A stretch of DNA of 64,000 nt, from positions 11,861,001 through 11,925,000 of the forward strand of contig NC_065874.1 in NCBI RefSeq assembly GCF_933775445.1, in the 5' to 3' direction. Shown in pieces: positions 40,800 through 53,070 of the stretch. A program made the translations under genes and the position numbers. The notes under the pieces were generated by a model that was given only the letters and a program-made list of their open reading frames with translations, was not told where the DNA came from and ran no database searches. Position 1 is the first letter of the stretch. The number at the start of each line of letters is the position of its first letter. The DNA is from Argentina anserina. Lineage: Eukaryota > Streptophyta > Magnoliopsida > Rosales > Rosaceae.

Positions 40800-42792
40800 T
40801 GGTTGCTAAATTTTTACAAGATTAAGATTCTTCTTTTCTTTTTTGAATGCATAACTAGTACGTACGGTTGTTCTTAATTCAATACTGAAAAGTGAAAACA
40901 GTCGAATACTAGGAGACACTTAAAAGTCAATGTTCTGATTAGATTTAACATATATCTTAAAAGATTCCCGAAATAATAATGAGAAGTTTACAATATACGT
41001 CTATATACTTTAATAAACACCAACTAGGAAAGAGTATTATCATAATGTCGACTCTTTACTTAAGGAAAACTATAACATAAAATTGGAAATATCACTTGAC
41101 ATGTAACAGACTTACATATCACAAGTCTTAAAATTTAGCTCTCCAAATACACCATAAAAATAAATTGACCATACTTAACTTCACGCTACCACTAGGTAGC
41201 AACTGACATTGGACGAAAAAAGGAAGTTGTTGCCTACCTAAAATAGATAAGACAAATTGAGCGCGCACAAAAATACGAAACCTGACCCGCAACTGAATTA
41301 GAGACTTACTAAGGAGAGACTTGCTAAGTGCCTAAGGCACAACTTAAGTAAAAATCAAAGTAAATCAAAAACCATAAAATTTACTACCAAGGGTAGGGCC
41401 TAGTTACCAGCAACTCTAGGCACATAAGCCACTTATTGCAAATCAATAGGCAAGGTTGTTGATTGTGACTCATTGCTGATATGCGACAGGAAGATACAAC
41501 GTGCACCGTGGGAGATCAATTCACTGCACCAATATGATCGCACAGAGATTCTTTTTAGACCACCCGGCGATGGCAACTCCGTCTGACCGCCTCCCTCCCA
41601 TGGGGAGTACGAATGACCCCAAATCGAACAAGACATCAAGATCAAACCGCTCTATTGCAATCTCACCTTATTGGATTAGACATCGACAGCGCAATCTCAA
41701 TACCTTCACCTTAATTGAGTTTATTCGACGGACAACCACCCCAAGGCACTAGCTAAGTTCACTTTAACTTGTCCGACGACGCTGCCAAGATGGTGCGTTC
41801 TCTAGGGCTTATGTTTTTTTTGTTCTCTAGGGCTTGATCTGTTTTTTCTTTTGGTGAAGATTCTTTTGGAGGCAAGGTAATTTTTCTTTATCTTGCATCA
41901 AGGAAAATGGCATCCAACAACCATATTTCACATGTGATCGTTATACGTACTAGAAAGATCCCAAGGCAAACAAACTTGCCTTTGCCAAATATGATACTGA
42001 GAAAAAAAATTAAAATTAATTTCAATTTATTCTCTTAAATTTTATATTTAAAATCAGTTCATTTCTTAAATTTTTATTTTAATTAATTCACCCCGCTGCA
42101 AAAGTTATGTTCGTTGGTCTTAGTCGAGTTTGAGTTTTATTGAAAGTTTGAAACCATGTTTGCTACATGGTAAACCTGTACATAACTGGGTTATTCTTCA
42201 TGATTTCAATGAATTATAGTGTTTACAAAACGATGGAGACGGTGAGGAAAATTAATTGGGATTCAATTTGCCCAATTCATGCCTTTTGCTAGATTTGAAT
42301 TCTAGGAATGAGATATTGAATGGTTATTGGAAAGAAACAGATCCTTGTGAATTCCAACTTCAACTAAGAAAATTTCATGGTCATTGGTGGTGTCTTTTAT
42401 TTTAGTTATGATATATTGATAAAATCGAAGTGGAATGGTAAGGCTGGGAAGACGAAGGAGATGGTTATGACAAGAAGAGCACGGGATGCACGGGATGCAC
42501 GGCAAGCAATGTTGACGGAGACGAGGACAGATGGGCTGAGGGGTGGGTTTGATTTAAGTGTATTCATCTTTATTTTGTTCTTTAAGATCATGACCATTCT
42601 TTTATTACATTGAAAATCTTCAACGAAGTCCTCACTAATTAATTAGGTCCTCATTACTCATTAGAAAGGGTCTCCCTCTCTCCTCTCTCCCCATCTCTTC
42701 CGTCCTCGAGTATCCGCCGCCTATACACTGCCGGCGTCCTCCCTGGCGACCAAACTCCTTCCTAATTGTTTTTCTTGATTTAGACACACACA

Positions 42793-42794
<2 letters not shown>
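40800..42794. other. Intergenic, nothing firmly recognised
   Basis: AT-rich. Bases 41330-41760 are more GC-rich and may be a piece of an unidentified repeat. Two direct copies of CACGGGATG sit near 42481-42496. No gene or RNA gene can be supported. Confidence 0.45.

Positions 42795-42883
<89 letters not shown>
42795..42883. repeat. (CT)n microsatellite abutting copia LTR
   Basis: About forty-four CT units, preceded by a short (CA)n. It runs straight into the left LTR of the minus-strand copia element. The right flank of that element is also CT-rich, so the element probably inserted in a CT repeat that later expanded. Confidence 0.95.
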
Positions 42884-42887
<4 letters not shown>

Positions 42888-43096
42888 ACATATCATACAT
42901 TATAGACATATTTAATATGAACACTGAACACAAAAATCAATTACTACAATTACATAAATACAATATGTTCATAAGTCAAAAAGTTGTTGAGCTAACATTC
43001 TCCCTCAAGTTGTCGCATACACATCAATCATGCCCAACTTGTCAAACGAATCATAAATGCATTTTTCGAAACACCTTTAGTTAATATATTTGCCAG

Positions 43097-43824
43097 CTAG
43101 TTTTCTGTAGAAATAAAAGGAAAGCTTATAATATTAGCATCAAGCTTTTCTTTTATGAAATGACGACCAATCTCGACATGTTTAGTGCGATCATGTTGTA
43201 CCGGATTCTGTGAAGTATCAATTGCTGCCCGGTTGTCACAATATAATTTCATGGTAGTTTTGGGTTTGACATTTAAATCACATAACAGGTTTCTCAGCCA
43301 CAGTAGCTCACAGAGATCATGAGTCATACCTCTATACTCAGCTTCGCACTAGACCGTACCACTACCTTTTGTTTCTTACTTTTCCATGTAACCAGATTAC
43401 CTCCCACAAAGGTAAAGTAAACTGATGTCGACCTCCTGTCTGCATCTTAAAGCCACTAATGTGAGCCCCTGAAAATTTTTCTTTATTTTTCCGGCGTTTC
43501 TAACATGCTTACCGACATTTTTCTGAAATGTCAAAAAACAAAATTCATATATTTTTGTTATGTATAAACTTTACGTTAGACTACCCGTCGTCACGAGTGT
43601 GTAGATGTTCACAAAATATTTTTCCGCCGCTCGATTATTTTTTATGCCATTTTAAAGGTTACGAATCCTTAAATCATATTTTCAGAAAATACATACCCTA
43701 CATATTAAATCTCAACCCTTGATCTTCATCATTCAATTTCCACCGTTGGTTTTCTTTTAAAAAAGGCCAAACCTACCATCAGCCCACACACCCAAACCTA
43801 TTGTTCACTCACTCACTCACTCAC

Positions 43825-43876
<52 letters not shown>

Positions 43877-46800
43877 TTTCTCTGTTTTAAAACAGAGGTA
43901 GACACCGACGACTTCTCCAAGTCACACCGCCTCAGTCCGGCGACTCCTCACCACGGGACCGCCACCGCTGTGACCGCCTCTTTCTCCTACCTCTAAATGT
44001 GCCAGCAGCTCTGACATACAGGCCGGTTTCGATGAGATTTTGGCTTGTGGTAGTGACGACTCCGACGAGGGATTCACTAGTTCCGAGGGTTGAATCTTCA
44101 TCCTTACTGGTAAATTTGAACCCCAGTCTCTTTCCAACACTTACTTTCCCCGAATCCATCACGTTTGAGCCAAAAGCTCTAACCTTTCTCATTTCCGAAC
44201 TAACCTCAGAGCCGGTCGGGTTCGATATACCTCATCGACGCATTTGATATTTCAAGCTGAGTCGCATATTTTACATCTGTATGATTTTACTTGACTTGCC
44301 CTAAACTTTACGAGACTTGTTATAGCCTCGGTTTGGCTTTCGCCAAGTGTTTTTACGCTAACGGTCTATATATATACTATTATATTTATATATATGCATA
44401 TATATATAAATGGTTTTGAAACCTAACTACGGTTGGGTCGTCTCACCCGCGTCGGGTTAGCAAGGACGAGTGATCACCCCTACTTTTCAGGTACCTGGCA
44501 GCCGGTTTGCGAGGACTTGGACTAGGTGCTAGTGGCGTTGCATCGCTTGTGGTTCACTTCCGATACCGAGGAGCCAACTTCCAGTGTGATTTCCTTGTTT
44601 CTCGATCTTTGTTCCTACTTCAATAAACACATTGTCGCATACTCTATTTATTTGCATTCAGACTTGCTTTTCTTTCTCATTGACCCGTACTTATTGTGAT
44701 GACATGTTTCATTCACATTGTTGTTAATTGTCTTTGAACTATTTGCTACCCTCCGCTATTTTGTAATACAACAGTAATTGAACCATTTTGCTTCATATCT
44801 GAATTTCATTTGCTATTTATGTTTACTTTAACCTTGTGTTCGTGAGTTGGTGTTGTCGGTGTGTAGGATCCCGCATCGATTGACACTAATTTAGGACTAC
44901 GACGATTACTATTGCATCTCTCAACCAGAAATGGTCCCGGGGTGTGACAACTAACCTCAAGAATGTTGTTGTGTTTAGAGAACATTACTCCTCTCTCTGG
45001 AGCTGATTTTAAGTACCTCAAAATTTTCACAACAACATCTATGTGACTCTTGCTTGGATTATGCATGAATTGGCTCATTATACTCCCGACCAACGACTCG
45101 CTTGGATTATGTATGAACTGGCTCACCTACACTCACTGTAAAAGCAATATATGGTCTAGTATGGGTCATATAGATCAAGCACCCAACTAACCTTTGATAG
45201 CGAGCTCGATCAGTCGGTGTCTGGTCTGGATACTCTGTTAGATGATGGTTTTGCTCGATAGAGGTGTCGATAGGTGTGCAATCTAACATACTTATCTCTG
45301 TCAACAAATCAAGTATGTACTTCCTCTCGCATAAGTAGATCTCGTCTCTCCCCCTTGCTATTTCAATCCCTAAGAAATACTTGAGATCACCCAAGTGCTT
45401 TATCTCAAACTCAGAAGACAACTGTTCCGGCAGTCGATCTATCTCTACAATATCATTGCTAGTAATCACCATATGATCAACATATATAATCAAAGCTAGT
45501 ACCTTCCCTTGTTGATGCTTAAGAAACATGGTATGATCTGAATTACTCTGTTTATAACCAATCTTCCGCATAAACTGTGAAAACCTCCCAAACCAGGCAC
45601 GAGGTGACTATTTGAGACCATATAGAGACTTTCTCAATTGCACACAAAATTACCAGAAGAAGTAGTTACGTACCCTAAAGAGAGACTCATATACACCTCT
45701 TTATCTAACTCTCCATGAAGAAATGTATTTTTGACATCAAACTGTCGGAGTGGCCAATTCAAACTAGCAGCAAATGAAAGGAGCACTAGGATAGTGCTCA
45801 TCTTTGCAACAAGAGAAAAAGTCTCATCATAATCAATACCATATGTCTGAGTAAACCCCTTCGCAACAAGGCGTGCTTTATACCTGCTAATTGATCCATC
45901 CGAATTATGCTTCAGAGTGAACACCACCCAACTACACCCTACAGCCTTCTTGCCATGTGGTGAAGGCACAAGTTCCAAAGTATCATTTTTCTGCAATGCC
46001 TCCATCTCTTCCTCCATTGCTTTTCTCCACATTGGATCCCCCAATGCATCACGCACTTTGTTTGGTACCGATACAGTAGATATTTAATTCATAAATGATT
46101 CATATTACTTTGATAATCTCCTAGTGGACATATAATTGGCTACTAGATATTTTGATTTGGCATGTAAACTAGGTTCATATCTTTTGGGGGGTTGACCTTT
46201 AGTAGACATGTTTGGTAACACATATTACCCACTATCAGACTCACTACTAGTACCAGTGGATGTACAAACCTCATATGAGTGACATTCTACACCAGTAAGT
46301 CGTTGGTCGGGGGTATGAGTGATGGCGGGAGGGGCAGTTGTTCTCTCAACTATTGATTCTTCTTCAAGAACCTGGGTGTTTGATGCTTCTACCTCTGGTG
46401 GAGCTTCTGTCACTATTGGTACCTGATTATCTGAAGTTTCCACCTCAGAATGAGCTTTTGCTGCTGGAGTAAAGGTATCTCCAACAATGACTCTTTTTGA
46501 TTCATCCCCCTCGCCATGATACAGCTCTTCGAAAAATGAATTCTCTCCCTGAAGGGCTGGATCATAAGAGGTAAAGTAACTCATGTCCTTAAAGAAAGTA
46601 ACATCCATAGTGATATAGTACTTTCTAGTGGGTGGATGATAACACCTGTATCATTTCTGATTTCTCCCATATCCAACAAACACACACTTGATCGCCCGAG
46701 GATCTGATTTCGACTTTCTTTGGCTTTTAGGGACATGAACAAAAGCCACACAACTAAAAACATGGGCAAGTATATTGTGAAAAGAGGGAATGTACACATG

Positions 46801-47968
46801 AGATGCAAGAACCTGAAGAAGAACTTTTCCCTGAAGGACACTAGATGGAAGACGATTGATAAGATAAGCTGAAGCTGCTACAACATCACCCCACATATAT
46901 TTAGGCATATGAGCACTAAAAAGAATGAAACAAGCCATATCAAGGAGATGACAGTTTTTCCTTTCGGACACCCCATTTTGCTCCGGTATTCGTGGACATG
47001 TGGTTTGGTGAATAATCCCATGATCTTTCAAAAACTGTTAAAAAATATGACTTACATACTCCCCCCCCATTATTAGAACGAAGAATCCTAATGGTACTTT
47101 TATACTGTGTTTGAACATGAGTGTGAAAAGCTTGAAAAGCAGGAAAAACCCCATCTCTGATCTAAAGAAGAACGACCCATGACGACCGAGTGCAATCATC
47201 AATAAAAGACACATAATACCGCATACCCGTGACCGTAGGCCCTTTGGAAGGTCCCTAAACATCAGAATGAATTAATTCAAAATGAGTATGGCTTTTAGAA
47301 AAGCTCGGAGAGTAGGTAGAACGATGACTCTTAGCAAGAACACATGTTTCACAACGCAAAAATAACTCATTCACACCAATAAACAAAGAAGACATGCTTT
47401 TTTCATAACATGGAAAGATGAATGTCTCAATCGACGATGCCACAACCAAATTTCACTTAGATGATTAGAACTTGCTGTCAGAGCGGTGGGTGGCTGTGCT
47501 CCTGGTTTCTGTCCTGCATATGTCTGATCCAGGTGAAAAATCTGCCCCTCAAATCCTCCCGACCGCGTATCTCTTTGGTGAGAAGATCCTGAAAAATCAC
47601 ATACATGGGAAAAAGGTCATAGTGCATTGAGACTTAGTGTTCAAATGGGGAACAGATAACAAGTGATGTGATAAATCAGGTACATATAGAACATTATGAA
47701 GTTCTAAAGTAGGAGTGATACGAACTGACCCTCTTCCTAACACTGGAAAAACCTCACCATTAGCATTAGTAACATAAGACACTGGGGGAGGAGATAACTC
47801 AGTAATATAGTAAGATTTATCATAAGTCATATGATCAGAGACACTAAAATCAATAATCCAAGTATTAGAACCAACAAAGTGAGAAACCTTTAAAGTCATA
47901 CCGATCTTACCACCTGCTCGAGGCTTTGTGGTCACCGAATTATTACTGTTAGTGCAGAATTGCCCCAC
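43097..47968 (-). pseudogene. Copia pol remnant (protease to RNase H), interrupted by a solo LTR
   Basis: Protease (47860-47600) reads WIIDFSVSDHM where the family has DSGAS, so the active site is lost. Integrase spans about 47450-46580 (CLRCETC-like LRCETCVLAKSHRSTYSP, then EQNGVSERKN). Reverse transcriptase (46056-45107) starts at the WRKAMEEEMEAL block and reads YVDH at 45482-45473 in place of YVDD. RNase H is split: the start lies at 45000-44955, the rest at 43454-43097 (CELLWLRNLL, CDNRAAI) with a further ~23-bp deletion. Multiple stops and frame changes occur between blocks. Confidence 0.88.
43460..44949 (-). mobile_element. Solo LTR (gypsy-type) nested in the copia RNase H
   Basis: On the minus strand it begins TGTCACACCCCGGG, a start typical of plant gypsy (chromovirus-type) LTRs, and ends GGGGCTCACA. 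It is flanked on both sides by ACTAA (plus strand; 43455-43459 and 44950-44954), a perfect 5-bp target duplication. It is 1,490 bp with no internal retroviral domains, so it is an LTR left after recombination between two LTRs. It contains a (CACT)n/(CT)n tract (about 43808-43874) and a TA-rich stretch near 44370-44410. ORFs within it are by-products. Confidence 0.9.
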
Positions 47969-47974
47969 AACATG

Positions 47975-48205
47975 TCTAGAGTCGTGCGAGAACTCAACTC
48001 TCTAATCATCCATGTCGTCTAGCTCTCTAATGACATTCTCCGCATCTCTATTGTGGACAAAATCAATAAAAACATAACCCGGTGGTCTCCTTGCAACCCA
48101 TATCCTTTTGATACTTCCGAAGTTATGAAATTCAATCTCAAGCTCATTTTCTGAAACTCGAGAATTCAAATTGCCAATATACACAGTAGACTTTTTTTTT
48201 CTCGA
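47975..48205 (-). pseudogene. Captured RRM of an RSZ-type SR splicing factor
   Basis: The minus strand encodes an RRM: STVYIGNLNSRVSENELE (RNP2 is VYIGNL), EFHNFGSIKRIWVARRPPGY, and VFIDFVHNRDAENVIREL (RNP1 is GYVFIDF). A stop at 48004-48002 is followed in frame by RVEFSHDSR, then directly by the copia protease lead-in. WVARRPPGYxFIDF and RVExSH are signatures of the RSZ21/RSZ22 group (SRSF3/SRSF7-like), whose RRM is followed by a zinc knuckle and RS domain, both absent here. No intron interrupts the ~75 codons. It lies where gag would be expected. Likely a host mRNA piece picked up by the element. Confidence 0.85.
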
Positions 48206-49998
48206 GTGTACTATCAAATTCTTGGGTGTGATAGACAAAGTAGCCCAAAACGAGTTGGGCCTGACAGAGCGGATCAGAGCTGGAGCGGGTCGGACAACAC
48301 AATCCAGGTCGCGTTGAAACCAATCTAATTGATCTAGAAATCACCGTGCGACAATGGAGACGAAGGGAAGAGGAACAAGCCAACGCTGGAAGGATTAGAC
48401 GCCGACGCCTGACTGGAGATGTAGTGGCCTGGGCAGGCGGAGAACGGTGAACGAGGACGGAGACAACGCCGACGCGGGTTGAGATTCAACCAAAGAGATG
48501 TGGTGGCAAACTGACTGGATTTGAAGTCGTCATCAGCCGAGATTGGGTGAAAGCCGACGTGTAAGGCCACCATAGAATGAAGACGCTGAAAATCAACGGT
48601 GGGAATGACGATGCTTGTGTTCTGAGTGCCTAAAGCAGAAGCTTGAGTCCCTAAAGTGCCAGACCGTATATCAAAGACACTTCCGAACTGAATTGATAAT
48701 GTGAATCGCGTCTGACCGAGAACTTACGCCAGAAGGAGGTGATGCCGGACTGATGAATCAGAAAGCCGGTGACGATCTATGGTGGAAATATAACCCTAAC
48801 AATGGGGTTTAATTCCATAAACAAATTGCAGCGAAAAAAAAAAGACAAAGTCCTTCGGATCTTTGCTCTGATACAAACTCAAATATAATATAATGATTAT
48901 TATTCATACAAGTTCATATCATACATTTATATGAGACCTATCTAATACGAACACTGATCACAAAAGTCAATTACTACAACTACATAATACAATATGTACA
49001 TAAGGCTAGAAGTTGTTGAGCTAACATCTATCTCTCTTAAACACAACATTGGGATGCTTCCGAAGTTATGAAATTCAATCTCAAGCTCATTTTCTGAAAC
49101 CCGAGAATTCAAATTGCCAATATACACAGTAGACTTTTTTCTCGAGTGTACTATCAAATTCTTGGGTGTGATAGACAAAGCAGCCCAAAACGGTTGGGCC
49201 TGACAGAGCGGATCAGAACTGGAGCGGGTCAGACAACACAATCTAGGTCGCATTGAAACCAATCTAATTGATCTAGAAATCGTCGTGCGACAATGGAGAC
49301 GACGGGAAGAGGAACAAGCCAACGCTGGAAGGATTAGACGCCGACGCCTGACTGGAGATGTAGTGGGCTGGGCAAGCGGAGAATGGTGAACGAGGCCGGA
49401 GACAACGCCAACGCTGGTTGAGATTCAATCGAAGAGACACGGTGGCAAACTGACTGGATTTGAAGTCGTCGTCAGCCGAGATTGGGTGAAAGCCGACGTG
49501 TAAGGCCACCATAGAATGAAGACGCTGAAAATCAACGGTGGGAATGACGATGCTTGTGTTCTGAGTGCCTAAAGTAGAAGCTTGAGTCCCTAAAGTGCCA
49601 GACCGTATATCAAAGACACTTCCGAACTGAATTGATAGAATGTGAATCGCGTCTGACCGAGAACTTACGCCAGAAGGAGGTGATGCCGGACTGATGAATC
49701 AGAAAGCCGGTGACGATCTATGGTGGAAATATAACCCTAACAATGGGGTTTAATTCCACAAACAAATTGCAGTGGAAAAAAAAAAGACAAAGTCCTGCGG
49801 ATCTTTACTCTGATACAAACTCAAATATAATATAATGATTGTTATTCATACAAGTTCATATCATACATTTATATGAGACCTATCTAATACGAACACTGAT
49901 CACAAAAGTCAATTACTACAACTACATAATACAATATGTACATAAGGCTAGAAGTTGTTGAGCTAACATCTCTCTCTCTTAAACACAACATTGGGATG
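48114..49998. repeat. ~942-bp tandem duplication of copia 5' LTR, leader and RRM piece
   Basis: Two copies, 48114-49056 and 49057-49998, are nearly identical. Each starts at CTTCCGAAGTTATGAAATTC in the RRM, runs through the leader (with GGTGATGCCGG and ATGGGGTTTAATTCC), primer site and LTR, and ends in the non-element flank TCTTAAACACAACATTGGGATG. The second copy's RRM is therefore cut at the FHNFGSI codons. The copies are far more alike than the element's own LTRs, so the duplication is much younger than the insertion. Confidence 0.92.
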
Positions 49999-50904
49999 CA
50001 GAGCTCTCTCTCTCTCTGACGTACTCCGCAGCGACCCAGAAGATTGCTTTGTTTTAGGACTTTTATACAACAATCACGACCACCTAAAAGTTTTTTAAAG
50101 TAATGGATCCTCATTAACACCCAAATTTTGTCTTTGTTTGTGCCTTAGCCCTTATGTTCTATCTATTTGTGTTTTTTTTTATCGTTGAACTTGGAAGAAA
50201 AGAAGTGTAAGAAATCTGAAATTTAGCACCAAGCCAATCAAGTTAAATCTTAAAAGAAAAAAAAGGAAGTCACAATTAAGAGGGTTGGAGGGACTCGACT
50301 TGGGATGGAGCTCTGGAAGAGTTAGGAGATGAAAAGAGACAGAGTGGTTCTATCGATGCTTAATTATTGAGGGAGGAAAAAAAGATAAGAACTGTCTCTT
50401 AGCCGTTGATATAGAATGAACGGTTGAGATTCAATTATTAGGCAATATTAGGAAGATTTTCATTATGAGAGGATCTCAATCTGATCGACCATTAGATTAG
50501 TATTCCATTATTTAACATGAATCAAATTCAATTATTGTACTTGAAAAACAAAAATATTTTTCCAGAAGCAGCAACAATAATACATGAGTTCCTTTCACAT
50601 TTAGTTCCAGTCTTCCAGATCTGAAAGTCGTTAATTAACAAATGAGTCTCTTATGTCTGCGTAAGACGAAGAATGATCGTTGTTTCAGGGCTAGTTTGGA
50701 GATAACTTATATTAAGTTCTTAACTTAACTTACTGCCTTATCTGATAGCAGATGGAAAAATCCCACCAAACAATTTAAAACATCGTACATGCACCATCAT
50801 AACTTGCATATCTTAAACTCTCATAGGCTCATATCAAAGGTTGCGATCGAATTCATAAATTTCCGAGTTGTGCACTATGTCTCTATATGAGAATGGCAGC
50901 CTAA
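49999..50904. other. Intergenic, nothing recognised
   Basis: Starts with a short (CT)n (50003-50018), then AT-rich sequence without ORF, RNA gene or bounded repeat that I can support. Confidence 0.5.
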
Positions 50905-51328
50905 GAGCATTTTCAACAATTCATTTTAAAATTCTTTATTATAGAGGATAAAAATATTAAATCTTTTTTTAAAAAAACCTCAACTCTAACAGCTCTTTTA
51001 TTCTATTATTTAACTAAATGAAAATCAAATTAAATCTTATAATGCCATAATTTATATTAAGACCAGAGAATGAGTGATAAATCATTATGTTTTTAAGTTA
51101 TTTTTTAGGATGGAGAGTGAATTGTTTTTGTAAGAAATAAAATTTAGAGATTGTTTTCAAAATTATACAGATTTTAAAAATTCTACAAATTTAGAGATTT
51201 TGTTTCTCTCTACTTTCACTTTTTCTATTATAGAGTGACGGTTTAGAAGAGCTGTTGAAGCTAAAAATTAATGTTTTTCCTCTATAATATAGATTATCTA
51301 AATTTTAGATGAGTTGTTGGAGATGCTC
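50905..51328. mobile_element. Tourist-like MITE (PIF/Harbinger), 424 bp
   Basis: The ends are GAGCATTTTCAACAATTCAT and, inverted, GAGCATCTCCAACAACTCAT. Both arms contain a TATTATAGAGG-type block inward. TAA flanks each side (50902-50904, 51329-51331), the 3-bp duplication of Tourist elements. No coding capacity. GAGCATCTCCAACA ends are known from a common dicot MITE type. Confidence 0.88.
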
Positions 51329-53070
51329 TAATAATCTTCTCAAAACAAAACGTAAGCTAATACAAAAACGTTAATCGCAGCGAGTACAATGTTAGGATCA
51401 ACATCACATTCATGGAAGACAATCATTCATGGTTCAGATCCCAAATGTGAACGAAAACGATGTTTCAAAATGCACATTTTGTTATATAATTCCATAATAT
51501 CGAATTTTGCTAATAGCATGACAAATCACAATTGGCATGGTATATATGCTGTGGATAGATATTCACAGTTTTAATTCATGATCTAGTATATTGTGGTCCT
51601 AATTAATTTGCGTAGATCAACAAGCCGCCTTCAGATGAGAGATGAAAATTCCAATACAAAACGAAACTATGAAAATCAAGCAACGTAGTTTTAGACCATA
51701 ATAAGCTTCGATCAATTACCAGAGCTAGAGAGCTTCTTTCATAAACCTTTATGTTTAATCATGCCTAAATTTGTGCAGAACACTCCACGAAATAGGTAAT
51801 TCATAAGGATGGAAACAAATTATTATGTAAATATACAAACGATATATGACTCTAATTTAATTTTGCATAAAACATGAAGATTAACACTCGTCAACCTCGA
51901 TTTCCATTGGGATGATAATTGCCTATAAGGTTATATAATATAGTTTGCTCATCTTGCAAAGCTGGTGAATGTGGAGTTTTAGTAGAGCCGTAGTGCGCAG
52001 TCCCCCTTCATAACCTCTCTTCTTGCTAGTGCGCATTGAACTCGATTGACACCATTATTAACGGTAGTGGGACGGCCGGATGCAAAGGATTGTGATATGT
52101 GAGGTATCGATATGATGTATGTTCATGCATGTTCCTTGTGTTTTTTTGGTATAAGAACTCATAATACAACTTAATGGTACATGAGTCAAACTCAAGAACT
52201 CTCACTTACAAGTGAGATTAGTGGCTTCACTAGGCCAAATATTCTAACTGAAGTTTATTGATGTTGTTTTAACATTATACATTGAACTCCCTTTTATTGG
52301 GAAACAAACATAATGTGCATTATATCACAGTAACAAAGCATAATGTGACTGTAAGCATTATAATTTTTTTTGTAATTGTTTCAGAGCGCATGTGCATTAT
52401 GCTTGTTGGACGTTAATTTAATACTATGTGAGATGATATAATCATCTTTCATTTGATCTAGCTGAACTAGATAAGTTCAATGTATAATGTTACATGACTT
52501 ACATCAATCATTATTGTGATGTTTATAGCAAAAGAGTCAAGGAACCTAAATGAAATTCCACATAGCATCTAATTTTCTTCTAAGTCTGATTATTTAAATA
52601 TTTTGGTCGATTCTTGATATCCTTTGAATTCTTTGACTTATAATACATTGCATAATCTACAATACATACTCCGTATATGTTTAATCTTAGGTCAAAACCC
52701 ATAACATCCGACTTTAAATTCAAGAATCCGATCATATCCAAGCATGACCATAAAAATTACCCTCTTTTCCCTTATTCACCATAAATGAAATCCCATCTAA
52801 TTTATGACACCCTTGAATGGAATGCATCTTTTTCCCTTTGGATTTGGATTCACAATCACGGCACCAAAAAATGCACCTATCACCCCACAATTACGAAGAA
52901 AACATTAACAACAAAAATAATAAAAACAGTTTCCCCTAACAAAAAATTAAAATACGAAATTAGCAACAGAAAAGGGTAGGTACGGATTGAAGACCCAGAC
53001 ATAGATGAATGAGATACAACAATTGACAGTTTACAGTTGTTGTTGCTCAATCTCCCAGAAGAGACCAATA
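51329..53070. other. Intergenic, upstream of the GT14 gene
   Basis: AT-rich with no gene seen. A TATAAGG sequence near 53068 is a candidate core promoter for the glycosyltransferase gene. Confidence 0.45.

Larger units (their letters stand above)
42884..49026 (-). mobile_element. Ty1/copia retrotransposon carrying an RRM fragment, decayed
   Basis: Read on the minus strand: 5' LTR (about 49026-48893, starting TGTTAGCTCAAC), primer site similar to TGGTATCAGAGC (TTTGTATCAGAGC, 48877-48865), leader, RRM fragment, protease, integrase, reverse transcriptase, RNase H, purine tract (TTGAGGGAGAA) and 3' LTR (42997-42884). The LTRs share the block from TGTTAGCTCAACAACTT to GATATG with many differences, so the insertion is old. 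No gag domain is found. A solo LTR of another family is nested in the RNase H, and the 5' end is duplicated to 49998. Confidence 0.88.

Noticed and set aside
42721..42933. A Glu/Arg-repeat ORF across the (CT)n tract
   Set aside because: It is a translation of a dinucleotide repeat.
43932..44247. ORFs on both strands inside the solo LTR
   Set aside because: They lie wholly within an LTR bounded by a 5-bp target duplication and show no protein family features.
48144..49512. MACSSS... and MVALHVGF... ORFs in the copia leader, present twice
   Set aside because: They repeat only because of the tandem duplication, sit between primer site and RRM, and have no recognisable gag features.
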